From positions 1 through 34,889 of the forward strand of contig SDWO01000167.1 in the NCBI GenBank assembly GCA_004195325.1: a stretch of 34,889 nt of DNA, in the 5' to 3' direction. This document shows, piece after piece, positions 24,989 to 33,580 of this stretch. A model generated the notes under the pieces. The model was not told the DNA's origin. It saw only the letters and a program-made list of their open reading frames with translations, and made no database searches. Numbering within the stretch: position 1 is the stretch's first letter; each line of letters opens with the position of its first letter. The stretch comes from Candidatus Izemoplasma acidinucleici. GTDB lineage: Bacteria; Bacillota_I; Bacilli_A; Izemoplasmatales; Izemoplasmataceae. The position numbers and the translations under genes were made by a program.

Positions 24989-26827
24989 ATGAGAGAAAAA
25001 GATATAATAAACGTTGCCGTGATTGCACATGTTGATGCAGGAAAGTCAACACTAGTAGATGCATTGTTACAACAAAGCGGTGTATTCAAAGCAAATGAAG
25101 TATTAATTGAACAAGTAATGGATAGTAATGATCTTGAACGTGAACGTGGGATTACTATATATTCAAAGAACTGTTCTATTGAATATAAGGGAACAAAAAT
25201 CAATATAGTAGATACTCCAGGACATGCTGATTTCAGTAGTGAAGTTGAACGTATTATGAAAACTGTAGATACAGTTGTACTATTGGTAGATTCAAGTGAG
25301 GGACCAATGCCACAAACTAGAGTGGTATTAGAAAAATCATTACAACTAGGATTACGTCCTATTTTATTCATCAACAAAATCGATAAAAAAGATCAAAGAG
25401 CTGAAGAAGTTGTTGATTTAAGTTTTGATTTGTTCAGTGATTTAGGAGCGACAGATGAACAATTGGATTTCCCAATTATTTACGGAGTAGCTCGTGAAGG
25501 AATAGCTCAATTAGAAATGGGAGCTAACCACACAAATTTAGATTCGTTATTTGAAGTGTTATTAGAACACACTGCGATCTATCCTGATTTATCTGAAGAA
25601 CCACTTCAAATGCAAGTATCAACATTAGGATATGACGATTACTTAGGAAGACTAGGAACTGGTCGTATTACTAAAGGTACATTAAGAGCTGGAACTCAAG
25701 TTAAAGTAAGTAAACGTGATGGAACAGTTGTTACAGCTAAAATCAATAAGATTTTCGTTAATGAAGGATTATCTAAAGTAGAGAAAACAGAAGGATTCGC
25801 TGGAGACATAGTAACGTTCTCTGGGATTTCACATATAAGCATTGGGGAAACAGTATGTAGCCCTGAACACGTAGAAGCGATGGAAATGATTGAAATCGAA
25901 AGACCAACATTATCTATGAACTTCTTAGTAAACAATTCACCATTTGTAGGTAGAAGTGGTAAATTAGTAACATCTAGACAATTAAGAGCTAGATTATTAA
26001 AAGAACTAGAAACTAACGTTGGATTAGAAGTAGAAGACATTGTTGGTGTTGAAGGATATAAAGTGAACGGTAGAGGTGAACTTCATCTATCTATCTTATT
26101 AGAAAGTATGAGACGTGAAGGATACGAGTTAAGTGTATCGAAACCAGAAGTGCTTTTTACAAATATAGATGGTGTAAAACATGAACCATTTGAAAAAGTA
26201 ACTATTTCTGCACCTGATGAATTTATCGGAAGTGTAATATCACAATTAAACCAACGTAAAGGAACAATGCATTCTATGATTACCGACAACAAATATACAA
26301 AAGTAGAATACGTAGTACCTACACGTGGGATCATCGGTTATCGTAGTGAGTTTATTAATACAACACGTGGAAGAGGAACGCTTGAGAGATCATTTGATTC
26401 TTACTTACCATTTGCTGGGATTATCGAACAAAGACGTAACGGTGTATATATAGCTAAAGAAAAAGGAAAAACTATGGCTTATAGTTTATTCCACTTATCA
26501 GATAGAGCAAGAATGTGTGTTGCTGCAAGTACAGAAGTATATGCAGGGATGATTATCGGACTTAACAGTAGAGCAAATGACTTAGTTGTTAATCCATGTA
26601 AAAACAAGAACTTAACAAACGTTAGATCTTCAGGAACTGATGAAGCGTTAAAACTTGCAGATCCATTAACATTTACTTTAGAAGAAGCATTAGAATTTAT
26701 CGAAACTGATGAGTTAGTAGAAATCACACCAGGCGATATAAGATTAAGAAAAAGCATCTTAGATGAAAAAGATAGAAAAAGATATAACAAAGAAACAAAA
26801 TGGGCAGACAAACTAGAAAGCAACTAA
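24989..26827 (+). CDS. typA: Ribosome-associated translational GTPase TypA/BipA
   Basis: This is a translational GTPase of the EF-G fold that assists ribosome assembly and stress growth. G1 is AHVDAGKST (13-21), whereas the common BipA form is HVDHGKTT. DLERERGITIYSK (G2 region), DTPGHADF (G3), and NKIDKKDQRAE (G4) follow. The C-terminal part, RGIIGYRSEFINTTRGRG and RSSGTDEALKL, is diagnostic for BipA and separates it from LepA or EF-G. At 612 aa the protein is full length. A TATAAT box at 24927-24932 is a possible promoter. Confidence 0.95.
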   Translation: MREKDIINVAVIAHVDAGKSTLVDALLQQSGVFKANEVLIEQVMDSNDLERERGITIYSKNCSIEYKGTKINIVDTPGHADFSSEVERIMKTVDTVVLLVDSSEGPMPQTRVVLEKSLQLGLRPILFINKIDKKDQRAEEVVDLSFDLFSDLGATDEQLDFPIIYGVAREGIAQLEMGANHTNLDSLFEVLLEHTAIYPDLSEEPLQMQVSTLGYDDYLGRLGTGRITKGTLRAGTQVKVSKRDGTVVTAKINKIFVNEGLSKVEKTEGFAGDIVTFSGISHISIGETVCSPEHVEAMEMIEIERPTLSMNFLVNNSPFVGRSGKLVTSRQLRARLLKELETNVGLEVEDIVGVEGYKVNGRGELHLSILLESMRREGYELSVSKPEVLFTNIDGVKHEPFEKVTISAPDEFIGSVISQLNQRKGTMHSMITDNKYTKVEYVVPTRGIIGYRSEFINTTRGRGTLERSFDSYLPFAGIIEQRRNGVYIAKEKGKTMAYSLFHLSDRARMCVAASTEVYAGMIIGLNSRANDLVVNPCKNKNLTNVRSSGTDEALKLADPLTFTLEEALEFIETDELVEITPGDIRLRKSILDEKDRKRYNKETKWADKLESN

Positions 26828-26836
26828 AAATTACAT

Positions 26837-26928
26837 AAAAAAACACTGCTAAATACCACGGACCTTTTATCCAAGCGAAAAACCAAGTTTTTCAATAATT
26901 GGTAAAAGCGACCTTAGGTATCCCCAGT
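26837..26928 (-). ncRNA. Structured intergenic element, candidate small RNA or long terminator
   Basis: Four nested stems pair across this gap: 26845-26848 with 26925-26928, 26853-26857 with 26917-26921, 26864-26872 with 26901-26908 (one bulge), and 26877-26883 with 26887-26893. The internal loops are large. On the minus strand the hairpin is followed directly by T7 (plus A-run 26837-26843), as at the end of a small RNA. On the plus strand no T-run follows. A further CACGG/CCGTG match (26858-26862... 26931-26935) may add structure. It matches no family I recognise. Confidence 0.4.
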
Positions 26929-26993
26929 AGCCGTGCTTGTTAACTCGTTTTGGTTGATATCACGAACTATTGAAAAAAAGTGTTGAAATTTAG

Positions 26994-27022
26994 TTGACAT
27001 TGATTATAAAATACTATATTAT
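26994..27022 (+). promoter_or_regulatory. Strong promoter of rplM-rpsI
   Basis: Perfect TTGACA (26994-26999), a 17-base spacer and TATTAT (27017-27022). The transcript should begin near 27028, in the leader. Confidence 0.85.
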
Positions 27023-27025
27023 AAA

Positions 27026-27063
27026 GTCCGGTACATTTATGGGAGTTAACTCCTATGCCCGAT
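27026..27063 (+). promoter_or_regulatory. Ribosomal protein L13-type mRNA leader
   Basis: A 7-bp hairpin ATGGGAG/CTCCTAT (27039-27045 with 27050-27056, loop TTAA, one G-T pair) is enclosed by GTCCGG and CCCGAT arms. It lies directly before rplM, where the L13 leader of low-GC Gram-positives occurs. That leader is thought to allow L13 to repress its own mRNA. I infer the family from position and shape. Confidence 0.6.
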
Positions 27064-27088
27064 GATTATTAATAATTGGAGGAAAAAT

Positions 27089-27523
27089 ATGAAAACATTT
27101 ATGGCAAATAACCAAACAGTGGAACGTAAATGGTTCGTAGTTGACGCAAAAGCACAACGTGTTGGTCGTCTATCTACAGAAGTTGCTACTATCTTAAGAG
27201 GTAAGCACAAACCTACATTCACACCACATGTTGACTGTGGAGATTACGTAATCGTAATCAACGCAAAAGAAGTAGAATTAACAGGTAACAAATGGGACGA
27301 CAAAAAATACTACAGACATTCACTTTATCCGGGTGGATTATCAACAACTACTGCTAAAAGAATGAACCAAACTTTCCCTGAAAGAATTGTTGAATTCGCA
27401 GTAAAAGGTATGCTTCCAAAAGGAAGATTAGGTCGCGCAATGTATAAAAAATTATTCGTTTACGCAGGAAATGAGCACCCACATACAGCTCAACAACCTG
27501 AAGTATTAGAACTGAAAGGTTAA
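27089..27523 (+). CDS. rplM: 50S ribosomal protein L13
   Basis: This large-subunit protein acts early in 50S assembly. L13 features seen are [35 protein letters not shown] and [20 protein letters not shown] 27089, with GGAGG eight bases upstream, is the start (144 aa); an earlier in-frame ATG at 27062 lies in the leader. rpsI follows after 13 bases in the same operon, the usual pairing. Confidence 0.97.
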   Translation: MKTFMANNQTVERKWFVVDAKAQRVGRLSTEVATILRGKHKPTFTPHVDCGDYVIVINAKEVELTGNKWDDKKYYRHSLYPGGLSTTTAKRMNQTFPERIVEFAVKGMLPKGRLGRAMYKKLFVYAGNEHPHTAQQPEVLELKG

Positions 27524-27536
27524 GGAGGAATTTTAT

Positions 27537-27932
27537 ATGGCAAGTAAAGTATTGTACAGAGGTACAGGACGTAGAAAACGCTCAGTAGCACGTGTTATGA
27601 TGACACCTGGAACTGGAAAATTCGTCATTAACGGAAGAAAATTCAATGAATATATTCCAAATGCTGCAGTTAGATTAGATGTAGAACAACCATTAACATT
27701 AACTGAAAATATCAAAACATTTGATATCATCGTTAACGTATTTGGTGGAGGGATCAGTGGACAAGCTGGTGCTATCCGTTTAGGGCTTTCAAGAGCTTTA
27801 TTAACTGTTAACGCTGATTTAAGACCAGTATTAAAAGCTGCCGGATTACTTACACGTGATTCACGTGTTATAGAACGTAAAAAACCAGGGCTTAAAAAAG
27901 CTCGTAAATCACCACAATTCAGTAAAAGATAA
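27537..27932 (+). CDS. rpsI: 30S ribosomal protein S9
   Basis: The 131-aa protein has the S9 core: [31 protein letters not shown], and the basic tail ending in SPQFSKR, which reaches the P-site tRNA. The gene follows rplM with AAGGAGG between them. Confidence 0.97.
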   Translation: MASKVLYRGTGRRKRSVARVMMTPGTGKFVINGRKFNEYIPNAAVRLDVEQPLTLTENIKTFDIIVNVFGGGISGQAGAIRLGLSRALLTVNADLRPVLKAAGLLTRDSRVIERKKPGLKKARKSPQFSKR

Positions 27933-27947
27933 CACAGGCATAAAACT

Positions 27948-27981
27948 AAAAACGCGACTTGTATTCAAGTTGCGTTTTTTA
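27948..27981 (+). terminator. Terminator of rplM-rpsI
   Basis: A 14-bp stem (27948-27961 with 27966-27979, one G-T pair) with loop TATT is followed by a T-run. Confidence 0.85.
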
Positions 27982-28020
27982 TTACTCAATATGTTATAAT
28001 CTTCACAAGGACGTGATGTT

Positions 28021-28983
28021 ATGAAGAGGATATTTATACTACTTTTAATGATTATAGGAATATCACCATTTATTGTAAAAGCATGTAGTTTAGCAGCGCC
28101 ACAAAGTGGATTTGAAATTCAAATATCCGGATGCGAATATGATGATGATAAAGAATACTTATTTGATGTTCTATTTGAGAAAGATTCTATAGACCCTGAT
28201 TTGTATAACAGCTCTATTAATCTTGAACAGATTAACGAGATTTGGGGAGACCAAATTCCAGAAACATTAGATCAGGAATTACCTTACCAAAATATAGACA
28301 ATGAGTTCATTAGTTTATTAGGATATGGGTATGAATTAGACTATTCCTATCACAATGGTTGTTATCAAATGATTCTTAGGGATCAAATAGATGAACAAGG
28401 AGACGAAAATCCTTATCAATATGAAGATTTTAAAATTGTAGTTCTTGATATGGATTATAATGTAATATATACAAGCGAAGTATTTTCAAAAACTGAATTA
28501 CCAGGATTCGGATCTACTTATTCAAGATTTATTTATAGTCCTGAGACCAATACAGTAACTACTGAAGAACACGATATGTATTATCCTTCTATAGATGATT
28601 GTGGAATGTTTTACTCAAATACGGGATTATGGATGTTTCTTACGTTTGGATTCTTGGGTGTTATTATTCTAGTATCATTAAGTGAATCTGTAATATTAGC
28701 TTATAAAAAGGCAAAACCAGCAAGTGCAATCTTGTCATTTGTAACAGGTATTGCTGTCTTATTTTTATCATTATCATTTGGAGCTTATAGAATTAGAGAA
28801 GCACTATTTGCTACAACCGTAGTTATCGCAATTGTCCTTGCTAGATATCTTGCAATCAGACAAATTGAAAGAGGATATGATATAGATTTTAGAATAAGAA
28901 AAGTGATATTTATATATACAATAATATTTATGACAATGCCAGCAACTGTCTATATATTTTATTACTTATTAACAAATAATTAA
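28021..28983 (+). CDS. Hypothetical exported membrane protein
   Basis: I do not recognise this family. The N-terminal signal sequence ends in VKACSLAAP, a possible but weak lipobox. About 170 acidic extracellular residues follow. Three membrane helices then lie in the last third (MFLTFGFLGVIILVSL, ILSFVTGIAVLFLSLSFG, and a C-terminal pair that may count as one or two). TATAAT at 27995-28000 and AAGGACGTGATG give promoter and ribosome site. It is a single gene with its own terminator. The 320-aa length is normal. Confidence 0.65.
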   Translation: MKRIFILLLMIIGISPFIVKACSLAAPQSGFEIQISGCEYDDDKEYLFDVLFEKDSIDPDLYNSSINLEQINEIWGDQIPETLDQELPYQNIDNEFISLLGYGYELDYSYHNGCYQMILRDQIDEQGDENPYQYEDFKIVVLDMDYNVIYTSEVFSKTELPGFGSTYSRFIYSPETNTVTTEEHDMYYPSIDDCGMFYSNTGLWMFLTFGFLGVIILVSLSESVILAYKKAKPASAILSFVTGIAVLFLSLSFGAYRIREALFATTVVIAIVLARYLAIRQIERGYDIDFRIRKVIFIYTIIFMTMPATVYIFYYLLTNN

Positions 28984-29006
28984 CACAACTATTTAGTTGT
29001 GTTTTT
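28982..29006 (+). terminator. Terminator after the exported membrane protein
   Basis: A perfect 9-bp stem (28982-28990 with 28995-29003) with loop ATTT and a T-run; it covers the stop codon. Confidence 0.85.
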
Positions 29007-29052
29007 CGTAGAATAGTGTAGTATAATGAGTGTAATAAGAAGGATGATAAAT

Positions 29053-29775
29053 ATGGAAACAAGACTAAATAAATACTTAAGTGAAGCTGGGTTCTGTAGT
29101 AGACGAGAAGCTGACCGATTAATAGAAAAAAATAGAGTTACTATCAATGATGAACTTCCTGAATTAGGTACCAAGGTTCAGGATGGGGATATCGTCAAAG
29201 TAGATGGGAAGCAAATAGGACTGCAAGAAGAGTTTGTATATATGGCTTTATATAAGCCGGTAGGGATTACTTCAACTACTGACAAGGCGGATAAATCAAA
29301 CATAGTAGACTTCATGAAATACAATAAACGTATCTTTCATATAGGCCGTTTAGATAAAGACAGTGAAGGCCTTATTTTAATGACCAATGATGGTGATATT
29401 GTTAATAAAATATTGCGTGCTAACAACGAACATGAAAAAGAGTACATTGTTCAAGTGGACAAAAACATAACTGAAGCATTCTTAAGTAGAATGAGCAAAG
29501 GTGTTCCGATTTTAGATACTGTCACAAAACCTTGTAAAATAAGAAAGATAAGTGACAATACATTTAGTTTAACTTTGACTGAAGGTTTAAACAGACAAAT
29601 CAGAAGAATGTGTGCTTATTATGAGTACAAAGTTGAGAAACTAAAAAGAATCAGAGTAATGAATATTAAACTAGATATGGCTAAAGGAAAATGGAGACAT
29701 TTAAGACCTTACGAATTAGAGAGATTAAAATCTTTAGTTCAGGATTCTAGTAAAACAGAAGATGCTAGTAAATAG
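29053..29775 (+). CDS. rluF: 23S rRNA pseudouridine synthase, RluF-like
   Basis: This enzyme isomerises uridine in 23S rRNA to pseudouridine. An S4 RNA-binding domain comes first (METRLNKYLSEAGFCSRREADRLI). The RsuA-type catalytic core follows, with HIGRLDKDSEGLILMTNDG; D101 in GRLD is the catalytic Asp. LTEGLNRQIRRMCAYYEYKV and the GKWRHL ending fit RluF better than RluB. AAGGATG before ATG 29053 supports the 240-aa start; an upstream in-frame ATG at 29026 lacks a ribosome site. Confidence 0.9.
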   Translation: METRLNKYLSEAGFCSRREADRLIEKNRVTINDELPELGTKVQDGDIVKVDGKQIGLQEEFVYMALYKPVGITSTTDKADKSNIVDFMKYNKRIFHIGRLDKDSEGLILMTNDGDIVNKILRANNEHEKEYIVQVDKNITEAFLSRMSKGVPILDTVTKPCKIRKISDNTFSLTLTEGLNRQIRRMCAYYEYKVEKLKRIRVMNIKLDMAKGKWRHLRPYELERLKSLVQDSSKTEDASK

Positions 29776-29830
29776 AGTTGAATTTAATAATTACATATAA
29801 TATAATACAAGACGTTAAGGAGTGATTCAA

Positions 29831-31249
29831 ATGGCAATAAGAACAAGATTTGCACCGTCTCCAACAGGATTTATTCACGTTGGTAACTTGAGAAGTGCAG
29901 TATTCACATATTTAATCGCGAAAAAAGAAAAAGGTACATTTATATTAAGAATAGAAGATACAGATCAAGAACGTTTTGTAGAGGGTGCTGTAGATGCAAT
30001 CTACTATACGTTAAACACATGTGGTTTATTATGGGATGAAGGTCCTGACAAGGGCGGAGACTTCGGTCCATACATCCAATCTGAACGCATGGATAACTAT
30101 AAAAAATACGCCTTAGAATTAGTAGAAAAGAAAGAAGCGTACAAATGTTTCTGTACCGAAGAACGACTTGCTTCAGTAAAAGAAAAAGGGTATGCAAAGT
30201 ATGATGGACTGTGTAGCCGTTTAACAGACGAAGAAGTGAAACAAAAAGAACTAGAAGGTACTCCTTATGTAATTAGACAAAAAACACCTGATACAGGTGC
30301 TACATCATTTACATGTAAAGTATTTGGTACAATCACAATCGACAACAAAGAAATCGAAGATCAAATCATCCTGAAAACTGATGAATATCCAACATATAAC
30401 TTCGCAAACGTAATTGATGATCATTTAATGAATATCACACACGTTGTAAGAGGAAATGAATATTTAACTTCAACACCTAAATATACATTATTATACAAAG
30501 CACTAGGTTGGGAAGAACCAACCTATGTCCACCTTCCTTTAGTAGTAAAAGAAGGCGGAAAGAAACTTTCTAAACGTGAAGGTGATGCATACTTCGCAGA
30601 CTTCGTACAAAAAGGATTCTTACCTGAAGCAATCGTTAACTACATTGCATTACTGGGATGGTCTCCAGAAGACAACGAAGAAATATTCACATTAGAAGAA
30701 TTAACTAGTAGATTTACAATGGACAGAATCAATAAAAGTCCAGCTACATTTGATGTTAAAAAACTAGCGTGGGTTAACTCACACTATATCAAAAAGTTAT
30801 CAATTGAAGACTTAAAAGAAATCTGTATGCCACACTTAGTAGAACATGATATTGTTCAAGATAAATCTGAGGATTGGATAAACAGTTTGATAACTGTATT
30901 CAAAGATAGAATGAGCTTTGGTGAAGAAATCATTGATCTATATAATGAATTCCTAGAAATCGAATTCAAACTTGATGATGAAGGAACTGAATTTTTGAAT
31001 CAAGAAGGAGTTAATGAAACACTAACAGTGTTCAGAAACTTACTTACTGACGTTGAAGATTTCAAAGCAGAAAACATTAAACCATTAATTAAACAAACAG
31101 GAAAAGAAGCTGGTTCTAAAGGAAAAATGTTATATATGCCATTAAGAATCGCTACTACAGCATCAATGCATGGACCAGATTTACCTCAAGTTTTATCATT
31201 ATTAGGTAAAGAGACAGTCCTTGAAAGACTTAATTTATTAATTAAATAA
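29831..31249 (+). CDS. gltX: Glutamyl-tRNA synthetase
   Basis: This is a class I tRNA synthetase that charges tRNA-Glu and, in most Gram-positives, also tRNA-Gln for later amidation. The HIGH-like motif is HVGN (16-19) in FAPSPTGFIHVGN. The KMSKS-like motif is KLSKR (245-249). ATG 29831 has AAGGAG ten bases upstream; a GTG at 29822 overlaps that site and is rejected. The 472-aa protein is near the usual length. A TATAAT lies at about 29800 upstream. Confidence 0.97.
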   Translation: MAIRTRFAPSPTGFIHVGNLRSAVFTYLIAKKEKGTFILRIEDTDQERFVEGAVDAIYYTLNTCGLLWDEGPDKGGDFGPYIQSERMDNYKKYALELVEKKEAYKCFCTEERLASVKEKGYAKYDGLCSRLTDEEVKQKELEGTPYVIRQKTPDTGATSFTCKVFGTITIDNKEIEDQIILKTDEYPTYNFANVIDDHLMNITHVVRGNEYLTSTPKYTLLYKALGWEEPTYVHLPLVVKEGGKKLSKREGDAYFADFVQKGFLPEAIVNYIALLGWSPEDNEEIFTLEELTSRFTMDRINKSPATFDVKKLAWVNSHYIKKLSIEDLKEICMPHLVEHDIVQDKSEDWINSLITVFKDRMSFGEEIIDLYNEFLEIEFKLDDEGTEFLNQEGVNETLTVFRNLLTDVEDFKAENIKPLIKQTGKEAGSKGKMLYMPLRIATTASMHGPDLPQVLSLLGKETVLERLNLLIK

Positions 31250-31274
31250 GCTGAAAATTCAGCTTATTTTTTTG
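31245..31274 (+). terminator. Terminator of gltX
   Basis: A stem of up to 11 bp (31245-31255 with 31258-31268) is followed by T7; it includes the stop codon. Confidence 0.85.
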
Positions 31275-31489
31275 TTTTTGTCATATCTACGACATTTTTA
31301 ATTATAAAATTTATATATTTGCAAGCGCTTTTATTTGATCGATCATTTCGTTTACATACAATGAAAAAATATAGCTTTTGGCTTGGTGTAGCGATTGTTA
31401 GGCTCACCCTTATCATCTACATCCATATAACAAGTTATCTAACATTACTAAAACGTATTCCCTTTCGTAACAAGGCGATAAATTATAAA
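31275..31489. other. Gap before the cold-shock gene with cre-like site and hairpin
   Basis: No gene is supported here. TTGCAAGCGCTTTT at about 31318-31332 resembles a CcpA (cre) site with one mismatch. TGATCGATCA near 31337-31346 is a perfect palindrome. A GC-richer block holds the hairpin GGTGTAGC/GCTCACC (31385-31392 with 31402-31408, one bulge, loop of 9). The block stands out against the AT-rich surroundings, so it may be RNA; the strand is unclear. Confidence 0.35.
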
Positions 31490-31518
31490 TTGCCTAAACA
31501 TTAATAATTTGATAAAAT
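31490..31518 (+). promoter_or_regulatory. Promoter of the cold-shock gene
   Basis: TTGCCT (31490-31495), a 17-base spacer and TAAAAT (31513-31518). Confidence 0.55.
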
Positions 31519-31550
31519 ACTCGTAAACAAAGAAAGAAAAGGAGATTCAC

Positions 31551-31748
31551 ATGACAGGAAAAGTAAAATGGTTTAACGCAGAAAAAGGTTTCGGGTTTGT
31601 AACAAATGAAGAGGGACTTGACATTTTTGTTCATTTCTCAGCTATAACAGGTGAAGGATTTAAGTCTTTAGACGAAGGTCAAGAAGTTGAATTTGATGTT
31701 GTTGAGGGTGACAGAGGTCCTCAAGCTTCAAACATAGTAAAACTTTAA
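31551..31748 (+). CDS. Cold-shock protein (CspA family)
   Basis: The 65-aa protein is a single-strand nucleic-acid-binding OB fold that acts as an RNA chaperone. RNP1 is KGFGFV and RNP2 is DIFVHF, in the order [13 protein letters not shown] ... [10 protein letters not shown]. The start is MTGKVKWF after AAAGGAG. It lies between gltX and cysS, with its own promoter and terminator. Confidence 0.96.
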   Translation: MTGKVKWFNAEKGFGFVTNEEGLDIFVHFSAITGEGFKSLDEGQEVEFDVVEGDRGPQASNIVKL

Positions 31749-31763
31749 AGAATTAACAAACTC

Positions 31764-31791
31764 AAGCAGGAGAATTTCTCCTGCTTTTTTT
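31764..31791 (+). terminator. Terminator of the cold-shock gene
   Basis: A 9-bp stem (31764-31772 with 31778-31786) with loop AATTT and T7. Confidence 0.85.
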
Positions 31792-31793
31792 GT

Positions 31794-31822
31794 TTTACTT
31801 TACAATACTTATTACTTATAAT
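31794..31822 (+). promoter_or_regulatory. Promoter of cysS-mrnC
   Basis: TTTACT (31794-31799), a 17-base spacer and a perfect TATAAT (31817-31822), 39 bases before the start codon. Confidence 0.6.
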
Positions 31823-31860
31823 AGAGTATGACATAGATAACTAATAAGGAAGTGGATTAT

Positions 31861-33195
31861 ATGAAGATATTTAATACCCTATCAAACAAACTAGAAGAAT
31901 TTGTCCCGATACATAAAGGCAAAGTAAATATGTATATTTGTGGTCCCACAGTATACAACTATATACATATAGGAAACGCAAGGCCTGTTATCTTTTTTGA
32001 TACAGTAAGACGATATTTTGAACATAAGGATTACGAAGTTAAATTCGCTTCGAATTTTACTGATGTTGATGATAGAATTATTACCAAAGCAATCGAACTG
32101 GAACAAAAGGAAATCGAGATTAGTGAAAAATTCATTTCGGCATTTTTAAAAGATGTCGAACGTGTGAATTCAAGCACTGATTATATCAAACCAAAAGTAA
32201 CTGAATATATGGATGAAATCATCGCTTACATAGGAATGCTTATTGAAAAAGGATATGCCTATAAAGTAGAAGGCGATGTCTATTTTAGAGTCCAACACGT
32301 AAAAGATTACGGAGTACTATCTAATCGGAACGTAGAAGACTTAATTAGTGGATCTAGAGTTGAAATAAATCACAAAAAAGAAAACCCATTAGACTTCACA
32401 TTATGGAAGAAAACCGAAGTCGGAATCCAGTTTGAAAGTCCCTTTGGAAAAGGACGTCCTGGCTGGCACACAGAATGTGTTGCGATGATTGATGATATCT
32501 TTAAAGAAGAGATTGATATTCACGGTGGAGGCTCAGGATTGATGTTTCCACACCACGAGAACGAAATCGCTCAAAGCCAAGTACTAAATGGTCACAAAAT
32601 AGCCCGTTATTGGATGCACAATGGCTTATTGAATATTAAAGGTAGCAAAATGAGCAAAAGCGAAGGAGAAAGCATCTTAGTCAAAGATTTAACGATTGAC
32701 GCAAATGCATTCAGATTATTCACTTTGTCTACTCAATACCGTTCACCAATTAACTTTTCGGATGAATCATTAGACGTCTACAGTAAAGAATGGGATAAAA
32801 TAGTAAGAGTCTATAAACAACTATTCTTAAAGCTAGACTTAGAAGATATGTTAGAAGGAACCGCGAAAATAGATCCTGATTTACTATCAATTTATAAATC
32901 GTTCTTACAAGCTATGGATAATGACTTTAATACTCCAAACGCTATTACAGAACTTCAAAATCTTGTGAAAAAAGCAAATCAATTGGTTCGAGCTAAAACT
33001 GAACCAAATATATTATTAAGTGCACTTAAAGTATTCAATGATTTCTTTGATGTATTAGGATTGAAGATAGAAATCAAACCAATGGAAAAAGAAAACAAAG
33101 AAATATATAAATTATGGATTAAAGCGAGACTTGAAAAAGACTTTGATAACGCTGATAAATATAGAAATATTCTTCAAGAAAATGGAATCATCTAA
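31861..33195 (+). CDS. cysS: Cysteinyl-tRNA synthetase
   Basis: This class I synthetase charges tRNA-Cys. HIGH is HIGN at 36-39, and KMSKS is intact at 263-267. The zinc that selects cysteine is bound by C27, C206, H231 and E235. ATG 31861 is preferred (444 aa); a GTG at 31852 lies within the AAGGAAGTGG ribosome site. It is slightly shorter than the common about 465 aa. The TAA stop overlaps the ATG of mrnC by one base (TAATG). Confidence 0.97.
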   Translation: MKIFNTLSNKLEEFVPIHKGKVNMYICGPTVYNYIHIGNARPVIFFDTVRRYFEHKDYEVKFASNFTDVDDRIITKAIELEQKEIEISEKFISAFLKDVERVNSSTDYIKPKVTEYMDEIIAYIGMLIEKGYAYKVEGDVYFRVQHVKDYGVLSNRNVEDLISGSRVEINHKKENPLDFTLWKKTEVGIQFESPFGKGRPGWHTECVAMIDDIFKEEIDIHGGGSGLMFPHHENEIAQSQVLNGHKIARYWMHNGLLNIKGSKMSKSEGESILVKDLTIDANAFRLFTLSTQYRSPINFSDESLDVYSKEWDKIVRVYKQLFLKLDLEDMLEGTAKIDPDLLSIYKSFLQAMDNDFNTPNAITELQNLVKKANQLVRAKTEPNILLSALKVFNDFFDVLGLKIEIKPMEKENKEIYKLWIKARLEKDFDNADKYRNILQENGII

Positions 33196-33554
33196 TGAGC
33201 TTGTTAAATGGAACAACATTGGCTTACATTGGTGACGCAGTTTACGAAGTTATTGTGAGAGAAGCACTCATAAAAAAAGGATATCAAAAAGTAGATAACC
33301 TTCATAAAGAAGCTATTAAATATACAAGCGCTGTTGGACAAAACAAAGCAATTGAATTACTGAGAGAATTTCTGACTGAAAAAGAAGAATCTATGTTTAA
33401 AAGAGGAAGAAATGCTCAATCAGATAGAAAAGCAAAAAATGCATCAGTATCTGAATACAGACAAGCCACTGGGTTTGAAGCATTAATTGGATATTTATAC
33501 TTAGATAAACAAACAGAAAGACTATCAGAATTAATGGATAAAATTATAAAATAA
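33195..33554 (+). CDS. mrnC: Mini-ribonuclease III
   Basis: The 119-aa protein is a lone RNase III catalytic domain without a dsRNA-binding domain. It trims 23S rRNA precursor ends in low-GC Gram-positives. AYIGDAVYE (10-18; D14 and E18) is the signature of the family, with FEALIGYLYL near the C-terminus holding the second acidic cluster. It is translationally coupled to cysS, as in Bacillus. Confidence 0.95.
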   Translation: MSLLNGTTLAYIGDAVYEVIVREALIKKGYQKVDNLHKEAIKYTSAVGQNKAIELLREFLTEKEESMFKRGRNAQSDRKAKNASVSEYRQATGFEALIGYLYLDKQTERLSELMDKIIK

Positions 33555-33580
33555 AAACTCGAGATTTCTCGAGTTTTTTT
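33554..33580. terminator. Shared terminator between mrnC and the cysteine desulfidase gene
   Basis: A perfect 10-bp stem (33554-33563 with 33568-33577) with loop ATTT has A- and T-runs on both sides, so it serves both converging genes. Confidence 0.85.

Noticed and set aside
24943-26823. Several long minus-strand frames inside typA
   Set aside because: They are antisense shadows of a strongly supported gene and have no ribosome sites.
26837-26928. Signal recognition particle RNA or 6S RNA in the typA-rplM gap
   Set aside because: GGTCCG and GCAG appear on the minus strand, but not in the apical GGAA-loop helix of SRP RNA, and no 6S-type central bubble is evident.
31361-31504. 47-codon frame with a hydrophobic stretch before the cold-shock gene
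   Set aside because: It has no ribosome site, overlaps the csp promoter region, and lies on the hairpin block; more likely RNA or chance.
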